DNA from: JAGTVG01 sp964543195
Lineage (GTDB): Bacteria; Bacteroidota; Bacteroidia; Cytophagales; Cyclobacteriaceae
Assembly: GCA_964543195.1 (NCBI GenBank)
Contig: CAZIXF010000015.1
Span: 1-64,000 of the forward strand
DNA: 64,000 nt
Direction: 5' to 3'
Each line of letters starts with the position of its first letter. The first letter of the stretch is position 1. Below, one piece after another: positions 25,917 to 34,453 of the stretch. The notes below the pieces were generated by a model, which saw only the letters and a program-made list of their open reading frames with translations, had not been told where the DNA came from and did not search any database. A program made the position numbers and the translations under genes.

Positions 25917-27392
25917 GTGTCAGACGAGAAGGGCCATATTTTTTTTAATGAAGGAAATGAAGATCATTTTTTCAGGTCCTACACCGAAGCCATGCCCCAG
26001 ATGGCCTTTATTGCAGATGCAGAAGGAAATATCATTTACTTTAATCAACGCTGGTACGAATTCGTGGCGGGAATGAAAAACACAGAAGGATGGGGCTGGA
26101 AAGACAAACCAATTCACCATCCCGACGATCTTCAGCGCACAATTGATACATGGACCAGGTCACTTAAAACAGGGGGTCCTTATGAAATTGAATACCGGTT
26201 ACGCCGACATGACGGAAAATATATCTGGCATCTGGGCAGAGCCATGTCCATACGGGATCAAACCGGAAAAATAAAATACTGGCTCGGCACAAATACTGAT
26301 ATCCATAAGCAGAAACAAGTCGAAAATGCATTATCCCGTAGTCAAAACCGGTTGAGGAAAACAAACAATCTCTTATTCATGGCCCGCAAGGCCTCCGCAC
26401 TAGGATGGCTGACATGGGATATCGAGAAAGGTAAGGTCCATCTGGATTCCCGTGGGCGTCAGATACTTTCCATTGCAAAAGGAAATATAAATATGGAAGA
26501 ATGGATCGGTCGGATTCACCCGGATGACCGGCCTTCTGTAAGTCAACAGTTACAACCAACTGATCCGGAAAATTTATCCTTTCAAATGACTTACAGGATC
26601 ATACTTTCGGAAGGAAACGTACGCCATATACAGAACAACGGGGCTTTTATCCAGTCCGGAAATGGAAATTTACCGAGAGGCACGGGGTTTATCAAGGATA
26701 TTACCCAACAGAAACTCATTCAACAACAAAAGGATGATTTTATCGCGATTGCTTCTCATGAATTGAAAACTCCTGTATCAGTAATAAAAGGATATGTACA
26801 GATAACTGAAGAAGAACTCAGGAATAAAGGATTGGACCGGTATGCCGAACATTTGAAAAAAATAGACGGTCAGATCAGAAAAATCTCAACCCTCATCAAT
26901 GAACTTCTGGATATTACAAAGATAGATTCCGGCAGGCTTCTCTTTAAAAAAATAAAATTCGATTTCGATCAACTGGTTGGAGAAAAAATAGATGATATGC
27001 GGCATATTACGAACAGCAAACTTGTATTCAAGGGAACAACAGGAAAAATAGCAATAGGCGATCCGGAACGTACCGGGCAGGTGATCATCAATTTGATTTC
27101 CAATGCAGTGAAATTTTCACCTGATAATAAGGAAGTGGTTATTGAAGTTTCATCAAAAAAAAACCAGGTCTTACTGAGTGTAAAAGACAAGGGAATTGGA
27201 ATCCCCCCCGGGGATATGACTATAATATTTGACCGTTATTCCAAATTAAAAACAAAGAGTAATTTTTCCACCGGGCTGGGTATAGGGCTGTACATATCGG
27301 CCGAAATCATTAAAAGGCAAAAGGGTGAGATCTGGGTCGAAAGCGAAGAAGGCAAAGGATCCGTTTTCAGTTTTTCCCTGCCTGCTGAATGA
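25917..27392 (+). CDS. PAS-domain sensor histidine kinase
   Basis: A 491-residue soluble hybrid-free kinase with a GTG start. Two PAS domains (about 15-130, with the PAS_3 pattern YEIEYRLRRHDGKYIWHLG, and about 150-268) precede a HisKA domain with phospho-acceptor His281 in ASHELKTPVSV. An HATPase domain follows with the N box LISNAVKFSP, G1 VKDKGIGIPPG, and G2 GLGIGLYIS. No membrane segment is seen, so it likely senses a cytoplasmic signal such as a redox or small-molecule cue. Its most obvious partner is the single-domain regulator encoded just downstream on the opposite strand (27567-27923). Confidence 0.93.
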   Translation: MSDEKGHIFFNEGNEDHFFRSYTEAMPQMAFIADAEGNIIYFNQRWYEFVAGMKNTEGWGWKDKPIHHPDDLQRTIDTWTRSLKTGGPYEIEYRLRRHDGKYIWHLGRAMSIRDQTGKIKYWLGTNTDIHKQKQVENALSRSQNRLRKTNNLLFMARKASALGWLTWDIEKGKVHLDSRGRQILSIAKGNINMEEWIGRIHPDDRPSVSQQLQPTDPENLSFQMTYRIILSEGNVRHIQNNGAFIQSGNGNLPRGTGFIKDITQQKLIQQQKDDFIAIASHELKTPVSVIKGYVQITEEELRNKGLDRYAEHLKKIDGQIRKISTLINELLDITKIDSGRLLFKKIKFDFDQLVGEKIDDMRHITNSKLVFKGTTGKIAIGDPERTGQVIINLISNAVKFSPDNKEVVIEVSSKKNQVLLSVKDKGIGIPPGDMTIIFDRYSKLKTKSNFSTGLGIGLYISAEIIKRQKGEIWVESEEGKGSVFSFSLPAE

Positions 27393-27566
27393 TGTATTGA
27401 TCCCCGATCGCCTATATGATTGGCCGGACCGGAAAATAAATAAATCTTTTTGGAGGGAAAAGCCCTTGAAATAATCTATTTAAAGTAAAGAAAGATTTTG
27501 GTGCAACGAATTCATTTTTGACCGAAACAATTCCGGGAACCGGTACGCTATACCCATCATTATAAT

Positions 27567-27923
27567 TTACGATGTGTATTTATATATCACCTCCCTGAGC
27601 TCCTTCATTTCAAAAGGCTTTTTAAGCAATCCGTCAACCTTAAATTCTTTCATGATATCTTCGGCCCGGGTAGTAGCAGTGAAAAGAACAATAGGAATAT
27701 GAGTGATTTGCGGATCTTCCCGAACTTGCCTGATCACTTCTTTCCCGTCAATATCGGGCAGGTTGAGGTCCAGAAGCAGAAACCCCATATCCTGTTTCTT
27801 TAATACCGGCAAGACCATCTCCCCCTGGTCCACCAGTCGATAATTATATCCTTTGGACCCAAGGTAGGTATTTAAAAAATCAGCCAAATCCCTATCATCC
27901 TCACATATCAAAAATGGCTTCAT
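27567..27923 (-). CDS. Single-domain response regulator (REC only), copy 1
   Basis: A 118-residue CheY-like receiver with no output domain. The acidic pair is Asp9/Asp10, the phospho-acceptor Asp52 is in LLLDLNLPD, Thr82 is the conserved Thr/Ser switch residue, and Lys102 is in LLKKPF. It converges with the adjacent histidine kinase gene (174 bp between stops). By hand alignment without gaps it is identical at 65 of 118 positions to the regulator at 29236-29592. Without an output domain it probably acts by protein-protein contact or in a phosphorelay. Confidence 0.93.
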   Translation of the reverse strand: MKPFLICEDDRDLADFLNTYLGSKGYNYRLVDQGEMVLPVLKKQDMGFLLLDLNLPDIDGKEVIRQVREDPQITHIPIVLFTATTRAEDIMKEFKVDGLLKKPFEMKELREVIYKYTS

Positions 27924-28188
27924 GGGGTAAAAAAATTGGATACCGGAAGATAATTAATTCTCACACTCTCTTTCCGGTAATCTAATTATTTAACCAATTA
28001 ATGCAAATATTTTGGATACTTTTTAAGAGAATTTTTATTCCTGCATGTAAACGAATAATAAATAACTGCTTAATAGATGATTTTTTTGATATTCGATATT
28101 AACATTCCCGGTAACCTTACCGGGGAATCAATTGAAAAACAATTTATCATTTTTACCGTTCTTAAAAATAATGTTGCAACATTGGTTT

Positions 28189-29223
28189 ATGGAAATAGGA
28201 ATAACTTCTTTTGTTGAAAATACACCGGATCCCAAAACCGGGAAATTGCTGGATCCTCATGAACGGTTTAGCAACCTGATGGAAGAGATCGAGCTGGCCG
28301 ACCAGCTGGGTCTGGATATTTATGCTGTGGGCGAACATCACCGGCCTGATTTTATCGTTTCGGCTCCTGCCGTTGTGCTGGCCGCAGCGGCTGTAAAAAC
28401 AAAGCAAATTAAACTCTCCAGTGCGGTTACGGTGCTTAGCTCTGACGACCCGGTGCGTGTATTCCAGGATTTTGCCCATGTGGACCTGCTTTCAAGGGGC
28501 AGGGCCGAGATCATCGCGGGCCGGGGTTCATTTATTGAGTCCTTCCCTCTTTTCGGCCAGGACCTCAAAGACTATGATGCGTTGTTTGCCGAAAAACTGC
28601 AACTCCTCCTTGAACTGAACAAAAGCGAAAAGATCACCTGGAAAGGGAAATTCAGGCCTTCCATCGATAACCGGGGCGTGTATCCCAGGCCTTACCAGGA
28701 GGAAATACCGGTCTGGATTGCAGTAGGCGGTACTCCGGAATCCGTGGTCAGGGCGGCCAATTACGGTCTGCCCATGGCCCTGGCCATTATAGGGGGGTAC
28801 CCCGACCGGTTTGTCCCCTTTACCCGGCTTTACCGGGATACCTATAATAAAGCGGGCCATGATCCCGAAAAATTCCAACTGGCCATCAATTCTCATGGGT
28901 ATATTGCGGATGATTCCCGGAAAGCAGCGGATGATTTCTATGGACCATATGCACACGTGATGAGTAAGATCGGCCGCGAACGGGGATGGTCATCCATGAC
29001 CCGGGATCATTACGACATGATGCGATCCTCAAAAGGTTCCCTGCTGGTAGGCAGCCCGCAACAGGTGATCGATAAGATCCTTTATGAATATGAACTTTTC
29101 GGTAATACGCGTTTCCTGCTCCATATCAGCGTGGGTACCCTGCCCCATGAAAAAGTGATGCGTTCGATCGAATTGCTGGGTACCATGGTGGCCCCGGCAG
29201 TGCGGAAAGTGGTACAAAACTGA
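28189..29223 (+). CDS. LLM-class flavin-dependent oxidoreductase (luciferase-like)
   Basis: About 344 residues from the ATG at 28189 (MEIGITSFVENTPDP). A TTG 57 bp upstream is in frame but adds a non-conserved tail. It is a TIM-barrel flavin monooxygenase-like enzyme with family patterns such as LDIYAVGEHHRPDF, AAVKTKQIKLSSAVTVLSSDDPVRVFQDFAHVD, GRAEIIAGRGSF, and PVWIAVGGTPESVVRAA. It should use FMNH2, but the substrate is unknown. It lies between two paralogous response regulator genes transcribed the other way, and ends 12 bp before the second. Confidence 0.9.
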   Translation: MEIGITSFVENTPDPKTGKLLDPHERFSNLMEEIELADQLGLDIYAVGEHHRPDFIVSAPAVVLAAAAVKTKQIKLSSAVTVLSSDDPVRVFQDFAHVDLLSRGRAEIIAGRGSFIESFPLFGQDLKDYDALFAEKLQLLLELNKSEKITWKGKFRPSIDNRGVYPRPYQEEIPVWIAVGGTPESVVRAANYGLPMALAIIGGYPDRFVPFTRLYRDTYNKAGHDPEKFQLAINSHGYIADDSRKAADDFYGPYAHVMSKIGRERGWSSMTRDHYDMMRSSKGSLLVGSPQQVIDKILYEYELFGNTRFLLHISVGTLPHEKVMRSIELLGTMVAPAVRKVVQN

Positions 29224-29235
29224 AAGCCCCTTATG

Positions 29236-29592
29236 CTAACCGCTGTACCTGTGGATCACTTCTTTCAGTTCACTCAGATCAAAAGGTTTTTTAAGCACAC
29301 CTTCTATCGGAATTTTATTCATGATATCGTCGGCCCAGGCGGTGGCAGTGAAAACTATGATGGGCACCTTGCTGGTTTCGGGGTCGTTCCGGATCTGCCG
29401 GATCACGTCCCGTCCATCCATATCGGGAAGATTGAGATCCAGCAACAAAAAACTCACGTCATCCTTCTTGATTTCAGGTAATACCTGGCCTCCTTCTTCC
29501 AGTATCAAAAAATCATATTTCCTGGATGTCAGATAGACATTCAATAAGTCTACCATATCCCTGTCATCTTCACATATGATGAACCTCTTCAT
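29236..29592 (-). CDS. Single-domain response regulator (REC only), copy 2
   Basis: A 118-residue receiver domain with Asp9/Asp10, phospho-acceptor Asp52 in LLLDLNLPD, Thr82 and Lys102 at the same positions as copy 1. About 55% identity and equal length indicate a gene duplication. The LLM oxidoreductase gene now separates the copies. No histidine kinase lies next to this copy, so it may share the kinase at 25.9 kb. Confidence 0.93.
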   Translation of the reverse strand: MKRFIICEDDRDMVDLLNVYLTSRKYDFLILEEGGQVLPEIKKDDVSFLLLDLNLPDMDGRDVIRQIRNDPETSKVPIIVFTATAWADDIMNKIPIEGVLKKPFDLSELKEVIHRYSG

Positions 29593-29715
29593 AAGGGCAT
29601 GATAAACAATAATGCATTCAATAGCAATTATATTGTCCTGGTTTTATTTGCTCAGTATCAAATGATTAAAACCAGGAGAATATACCGTAGAGAAACCTTG
29701 AAATAAAGATTGAAA

Positions 29716-29955
29716 TTAAAATGACGGAAAAGCATTTTCAAATGGACTAAGACCTTCTGGAGGATAAGATCTGCATTGATTGGCTTTACCGGTGCGGTAG
29801 AAGTAGGCAAGGGGATAGCGGTTCTCCAGGTCCAGCAGAATAAATCCGGGATTCCGGTTATTATATTCTTCAGTGATCCGCAGGTCTTCCTTAAATTGCC
29901 CTGCTGCACCGTTATTCAGGATTAATACAATGATCAATAATAAGGGTAATCTCAT
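29716..29955 (-). CDS. Small secreted protein of unknown function
   Basis: A 79-residue ORF with a convincing signal peptide (MRLPLLLIIVLILNNGAAG) and a short mature part of about 60 residues with one Cys. A competing minus-strand ORF in another frame (29658-29909) has no such signal, so this frame is preferred. No homology is recognised. It could be a genuine small exported protein or a chance ORF. Confidence 0.45.
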   Translation of the reverse strand: MRLPLLLIIVLILNNGAAGQFKEDLRITEEYNNRNPGFILLDLENRYPLAYFYRTGKANQCRSYPPEGLSPFENAFPSF

Positions 29956-30167
29956 CCGGAGTAGTTCAAACTAACATATTATATTTACATTGAAAAAAAT
30001 GGTTTTCATTTGGTTATAATTAATATTTCTTCTCATAATATGAACCGATTCATTAATTATAGAGACGGAAAACTCAGGAATGGTTGAAAAGCCCGGAAAG
30101 AAATATTACCATGAAAATCAATACATTCAGGTTTAAATTAAACTGAACAAAAAATATGCCGGATTAA

Positions 30168-33100
30168 ATGATCAAAAAGGCGGTATACATTATTTTTTTA
30201 ACCATTATGGCCTGTAATGAAAGGCCACGGCCGGAAGAGGAAAAACTCTTTTCTCTCATGGAGCCTTCCCATACCCATATCGGTTTTTCCAATACACTTA
30301 CCGAAAACGAGCAATTCAATATCATCGACTATCTGTATTTCAATAATGGTGGTGGTGTGGCAGCCGGCGATATCAACAATGACGGACTGGTCGACCTGTA
30401 TTTTACCGCCAGCCAGCTTCCCAACCGGTTGTATCTGAACAAAGGGGGATTGGTGTTTGAGGACATCACTGATAAAGCAGGCGTGGGAGGGACCGGTGAC
30501 TGGACCACGGGCGTCACCATGGCCGATGTGAACGGCGACGGATACCTGGATATCCATATCTGCCAGGTAAGCCATTATAAAGGGCTCGAAGGCGCTAATC
30601 AGCTTTTTATCAATAACGGTGACCTGACTTTTACCGACCGGGCCGCTGAATATGGGATAGATTTCCAGGGATTTTCCACCCAGGCTGCTTTTTTTGACTA
30701 TGACCTGGATGGGGACCTCGATCTTTTTTTGTTGAACCACTCGGTGCATTCCACCCGGACCTATGGCCAGGTAGACATGCGAGGTGAATATGATCCTGCA
30801 TCGGGTGACAGGCTTTATCGCAATGAACTGAGCAGTGGTTACCGGCGTTTCACGGTTGTAACGCAATCATCAGGCATATATTCCAGCCAGATCGGCTATG
30901 GCCTGAATGTTACGGTTAGCGATCTTAACCACGACGGGTATCCCGACCTTTTCGTCTCCAACGATTTTCATGAAAACGATTACCTCTATATCAACAACCG
31001 GGATGGTACCTTTACCGATCATTTTACCGAAATGATGGCCCACAGCAGCCGTTCCTCCATGGGAAACGATATCGGTGATTTCAACAATGACGGTTTGCCC
31101 GATATATTGGTGCTGGACATGCTGCCGGCGGCCGAAGAGATCCGTCAGCGTGCCGGCGGTGAGGATGATTACGATGTATACCAGATTAAAAGAAAATATG
31201 GCTATCATGATCAGTTTGTCAGGAATAATCTTCATCTGAACCTGGGAGTTGGACTTTTTTCTGAGATCGGACGCCTGGCAGGCATACACGCCACGGACTG
31301 GAGCTGGTCACCCTTATGGTGCGACCTGGACAATGATGGCTGGAAGGATCTTTACATAACCAATGGAATATTCCGGCGCCCAAACGACCTGGATTATATC
31401 CGTTTTCTGACCAGCGACAGGAGATATATGCGCCCGGAGGAGCAGCGTGGCGTTCCCGACCGGGTGTTGTATGAAAAGATGCCCCTGGATTCATTGGTGA
31501 ACTATGCCTTTAAAAATAACCGGGATTATACGTTTTCGAACAAGGCTGAGGAATGGGGGTTCGATCAATACTCCTTTTCCAATGGATCCGCCTATGCCGA
31601 CCTGGACAATGACGGCGACCTCGATCTGGCTGTCAATAACATCAATGCCCCGGCCTTTATCTACCGGAATAACAGTGAAACCATGACGGGCAGGCATTAT
31701 ATTTCATTTCATTTCTCCGGGGAACGGTCCAACCGGTTTGGCCTGGGGGCCCGGGTGATCCTTTATCACGAAGGCACTATCCAGGTGGCCGAGAACTATA
31801 CCACCAGGGGGTTTTTTTCATCCGTAGCCCCTACCCTCCATTTCGGACTGGATACACTCACTTATCTCGATTCTGTGGATATTTACTGGGCGGGCGGAAA
31901 GGTCAGGAGGATGTACGATGTGAAAGCCGATCAGATGGTACACGTGTCGGAAGCTGAAGCTGACAGGGAATTTCCCATACCGGATTTCCGGAAGGAAGAA
32001 ATTTTGTTTGAAAAAGTTAAAAACAGGGTGAAGGGACTCGATTTTCATCACAGGGAGAATAATTTTACCGATTTCATCTATGAAAGGTTGATGCCCCATA
32101 GTCTTTCCTCCGAGGGACCCTGCCTGGCCGTTAGCGACGTAAATGGTGACGGACTCGATGATATTTATTTCGGTGGAGCTCATGATCAGCAACCGGTCTT
32201 ATATGTTCAGGAAAGAGACGGGAGTTTTCGCAGGTCAAGGATTCCGGCCTTTGAAAATTCCGCCTTTTACGAAGATGTGGATGCCGTCTTTTTTGATGCC
32301 GACCAGGATGGCGATCCCGATCTCTATGTAGTGAGTGGAGGAAATGAGTACCGGTTGCCCAATCCCCTGATGAAAGACAGGCTTTATTTGAATGACGGTC
32401 AGGGAAATTTCGAGCTGGCAGCAGACCGGCTTCCTGTCTTTTACCATAACGGATCCTGTGTGGCTCCTTTTGATTATGATGAAGACGGGGATATCGATCT
32501 CTTTGTCGGCTCGAGGTCGATACCACGGGCTTACGGACTGCCACCCGATTCTTATCTGCTGATCAACAATGGGAATGGTTATTTCTCGGATGGAACCACA
32601 GACCTGGCTCCTGCATTAACCGGACTTGGAATGGTAACCGATGCCGTCTGGACCGATGCGGATAACGATGGAGATCCCGATCTGGCTATCGTTGGCGAGT
32701 GGATGCCTTTGACGGTTTTTATCAATACGGATGGCAAATTGGTGAAAAGCGATACGGGACAGATGACGAATACTGCCGGCTGGTGGTTTACCCTCGCGGC
32801 TTTCGATATAGATAATGATGGTGATGAAGACCTCATTGCCGGCAATCTTGGCCTCAATGCCTATCTGAAGCCTTCCTCCGATGAACCGATAAGGATGTAT
32901 ATCAATGATTTTGACGGGAACGGGGTCCTGGATCAGATCGTTACATTCCATAAAAACGGCAAGGAGTACCCTTTTGCATCTGCCGATGATCTGTTCAGGC
33001 AAATACCGGCCATGAAAAGAGAATTTACCACGTATGCCGATTTCGCCGGGAAGGAGATCCACCAGATACTTCCACAGGATAAGCTGGTCAACAGCATCAC

Positions 33101-33488
33101 AAGAAATGTATATTGTTTTGAATCGGGTATTTTTGTTAATGACGGCCAGGGAAACTATGAGATGAAAGCTCTGCCTGTGGAAGCGCAGTTTTCACCTATC
33201 AGGGATATGCTTATCGTCGACATGGATGCCGACGGTATCAGCGACATACTGGCCGGGGGGAATTATAATTCGGTGGTCCCCTATTACGGCCATTATGATG
33301 CGTCCCATGGATGGTTCCTGAAAGGACAGGGCGGAAGTAATTTCGAGGTGGTCTTCCCGTCTGAAAGCGGTTTGGCAATCCGTGGAGAGGTGAATGATAT
33401 GGAGATGGTCAGGTCGGCAGCAGGGCCATTGGTACTTTTCGGGATCAATAACCGGCAGCCGGAAGTTTATCGGTTGAAAGGGCAGTAG
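30168..33488 (+). CDS. Giant FG-GAP/VCBS-repeat lipoprotein with ASPIC/UnbV domain (CRTAC1-like), copy 1
   Basis: A 1106-residue exported lipoprotein (signal ending LTIMAC). The N-terminal half (about 35-510) and C-terminal half (about 620-1090) are strings of FG-GAP/VCBS blades rich in calcium-loop motifs such as DINNDGLVDLYF, DVNGDGYLDIHI and DYDLDGDLDLFLL, which implies two beta-propellers. Between them lies an ASPIC/UnbV domain (about 513-600, NRFGLGARVILYHEGTI...GFFSSVAPTLHFGLD). The family is common beside SusC/SusD in Bacteroidota. Function is unproven, and surface glycan or protein binding is the usual inference. It is related to, but more diverged than, the pair at 42.8-50.2 kb. Confidence 0.92.
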   Translation: MIKKAVYIIFLTIMACNERPRPEEEKLFSLMEPSHTHIGFSNTLTENEQFNIIDYLYFNNGGGVAAGDINNDGLVDLYFTASQLPNRLYLNKGGLVFEDITDKAGVGGTGDWTTGVTMADVNGDGYLDIHICQVSHYKGLEGANQLFINNGDLTFTDRAAEYGIDFQGFSTQAAFFDYDLDGDLDLFLLNHSVHSTRTYGQVDMRGEYDPASGDRLYRNELSSGYRRFTVVTQSSGIYSSQIGYGLNVTVSDLNHDGYPDLFVSNDFHENDYLYINNRDGTFTDHFTEMMAHSSRSSMGNDIGDFNNDGLPDILVLDMLPAAEEIRQRAGGEDDYDVYQIKRKYGYHDQFVRNNLHLNLGVGLFSEIGRLAGIHATDWSWSPLWCDLDNDGWKDLYITNGIFRRPNDLDYIRFLTSDRRYMRPEEQRGVPDRVLYEKMPLDSLVNYAFKNNRDYTFSNKAEEWGFDQYSFSNGSAYADLDNDGDLDLAVNNINAPAFIYRNNSETMTGRHYISFHFSGERSNRFGLGARVILYHEGTIQVAENYTTRGFFSSVAPTLHFGLDTLTYLDSVDIYWAGGKVRRMYDVKADQMVHVSEAEADREFPIPDFRKEEILFEKVKNRVKGLDFHHRENNFTDFIYERLMPHSLSSEGPCLAVSDVNGDGLDDIYFGGAHDQQPVLYVQERDGSFRRSRIPAFENSAFYEDVDAVFFDADQDGDPDLYVVSGGNEYRLPNPLMKDRLYLNDGQGNFELAADRLPVFYHNGSCVAPFDYDEDGDIDLFVGSRSIPRAYGLPPDSYLLINNGNGYFSDGTTDLAPALTGLGMVTDAVWTDADNDGDPDLAIVGEWMPLTVFINTDGKLVKSDTGQMTNTAGWWFTLAAFDIDNDGDEDLIAGNLGLNAYLKPSSDEPIRMYINDFDGNGVLDQIVTFHKNGKEYPFASADDLFRQIPAMKREFTTYADFAGKEIHQILPQDKLVNSITRNVYCFESGIFVNDGQGNYEMKALPVEAQFSPIRDMLIVDMDADGISDILAGGNYNSVVPYYGHYDASHGWFLKGQGGSNFEVVFPSESGLAIRGEVNDMEMVRSAAGPLVLFGINNRQPEVYRLKGQ

Positions 33489-33501
33489 TTCCGTCCTTCA
33501 A

Positions 33502-33653
33502 TACCGTCACTCCGGGGCGAAGCCGTGGGAGTCCCCCTTTTTTGGATCGTCACTCCGAGGCGAAGCCGTGGGAGTCCCCCGGTTATGGATTCCGTTCCCT
33601 CACCAGGAGATTCCCACGACCCGCTTTTGACGGGTCTCGGAATGACGGTACTG
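33502..33653. repeat. Compound palindromic repeat, array 1 (two left arms and one right arm)
   Basis: Left arms start at 33503-33506 and 33548 (GTCACTCCGAGGCGAAGCCG core). The right arm at 33606-33650 reads, on the reverse strand, GTCATTCCGAGACCCGTC. The arms are inverted copies of each other with different apical hairpins (GGCGAAGCC against GACCCG/CGGGTC). The layout is almost identical to the copy at 41.1 kb. It starts 13 bp after the VCBS gene stop and ends 110 bp before the GIY-YIG gene. Confidence 0.92.
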
Positions 33654-33763
33654 ATAGAATACCGGCTTATGTTTTTTACAACTTTTCGCTTTGATTAATA
33701 AAAATCAGATGTTACCTTACACCAGCTAAGTAAATTATTGTCAACCTCAAAACCAGCTATGTA

Positions 33764-34075
33764 ATGAAAAAAGGCGGATCTGTCTATATAATTACCAATA
33801 AGCATAATACTACATTATATACAGGTGTAACATCCGATCTGGTTGGTAGAATCTGGAACCATAAAAACCAAATTTTCCCCAAATCGTTCTCAAAAAAATA
33901 CAATCTAACTAAACTTGTTTTTTATGAGAATTTTCCCGGTATTCTGGAAGCTATAGCAAGGGAAAAACAGATAAAAAGTTGGAGCAGAATAAAAAAGATC
34001 AAATTGATAGAATCCTTTAACCCAGAATGGATTGACGTGTATTACAAAATTTTTGAAGAAGAAGCCAGAGGATAA
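33764..34075 (+). CDS. GIY-YIG endonuclease-domain protein (single domain)
   Basis: A 103-residue stand-alone GIY-YIG nuclease domain. The motif halves are VYIITN and LYTGVTSDL (YTG for YIG). The conserved Arg lies in LVGRIWNHKN and the metal-binding Glu in EAIAREKQIKSWSR, followed by a basic stretch and NPEWIDVYYKIFEE. The gene is visibly more AT-rich than the genes around it, which suggests transfer. Palindromic repeat arrays flank it on both sides (ending 110 bp upstream, starting 53 bp downstream). Small members of this family have no settled cellular role. Its position suggests it may process or spread the repeats, by analogy with REP-associated transposases. Confidence 0.92.
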   Translation: MKKGGSVYIITNKHNTTLYTGVTSDLVGRIWNHKNQIFPKSFSKKYNLTKLVFYENFPGILEAIAREKQIKSWSRIKKIKLIESFNPEWIDVYYKIFEEEARG

Positions 34076-34128
34076 AAAAACGATTATTTTGTTTGTAACA
34101 TTTATTTAGAATAAAATCTGCCTGTATT

Positions 34129-34408
34129 GGGGATTCCCACGACCCGCTTTTGACGGGTCTCGGAATGACGGTACTGATTGGGAAACGTCACTCCGAGGCG
34201 AAGCCGTGGGAGTCCCCCGGTTATGGATTCCGTTCCCTCACCAGGAGATTCCCACGACCCGTTTTTCCCCGGGTCTTGGAATGACGGTACTGATTGGGAA
34301 ACGTCACTCCGAGGTGAAGCCGTGGGAGTCCCCCCGTTATGGATTCCGTTCCCTCACCAGGAGATTCCCACGACCCGTATTCCCCGGGTCTCGGAATGAC
34401 GGTACTGA
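34129..34408. repeat. Compound palindromic repeat, array 2 (tandem units of about 116 bp)
   Basis: The order is right arm (34129-34174), left arm (from 34186), right arm (34243-34292), left arm (from 34302), right arm (34360-34408). The period is 116 bp. Apical hairpins keep the GACCCG/CGGGTC stem while loops differ between units (GCTTTTGA-like, TTTTTCCC, TATTCCC). It begins 53 bp after the GIY-YIG gene and ends 45 bp before the GH92 start. The rest of the 34076-34453 gap is AT-rich, with a TATTTTTG box at 34419-34426. Confidence 0.92.
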
Positions 34409-34453
34409 AAAGAATTATTATTTTTGATCAATGATTTTTAATTCTTCCGGATC

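Noticed and set aside
28132..28188. TTG start giving a longer LLM oxidoreductase
   Set aside because: The added 19 residues are not family-like; MEIGITSF at 28189 is the usual start for this family.
30198..30866. 222-aa minus-strand ORF in VCBS copy 1
   Set aside because: Antisense shadow of repeated Asp/Gly-rich codons. The same kind of shadow appears opposite the other VCBS genes.
34129..34408. Regularly spaced repeats as a CRISPR array
   Set aside because: The period is 116 bp, the sequence between arms is the same in each unit, the repeats are long imperfect palindromes, and no cas gene is present.
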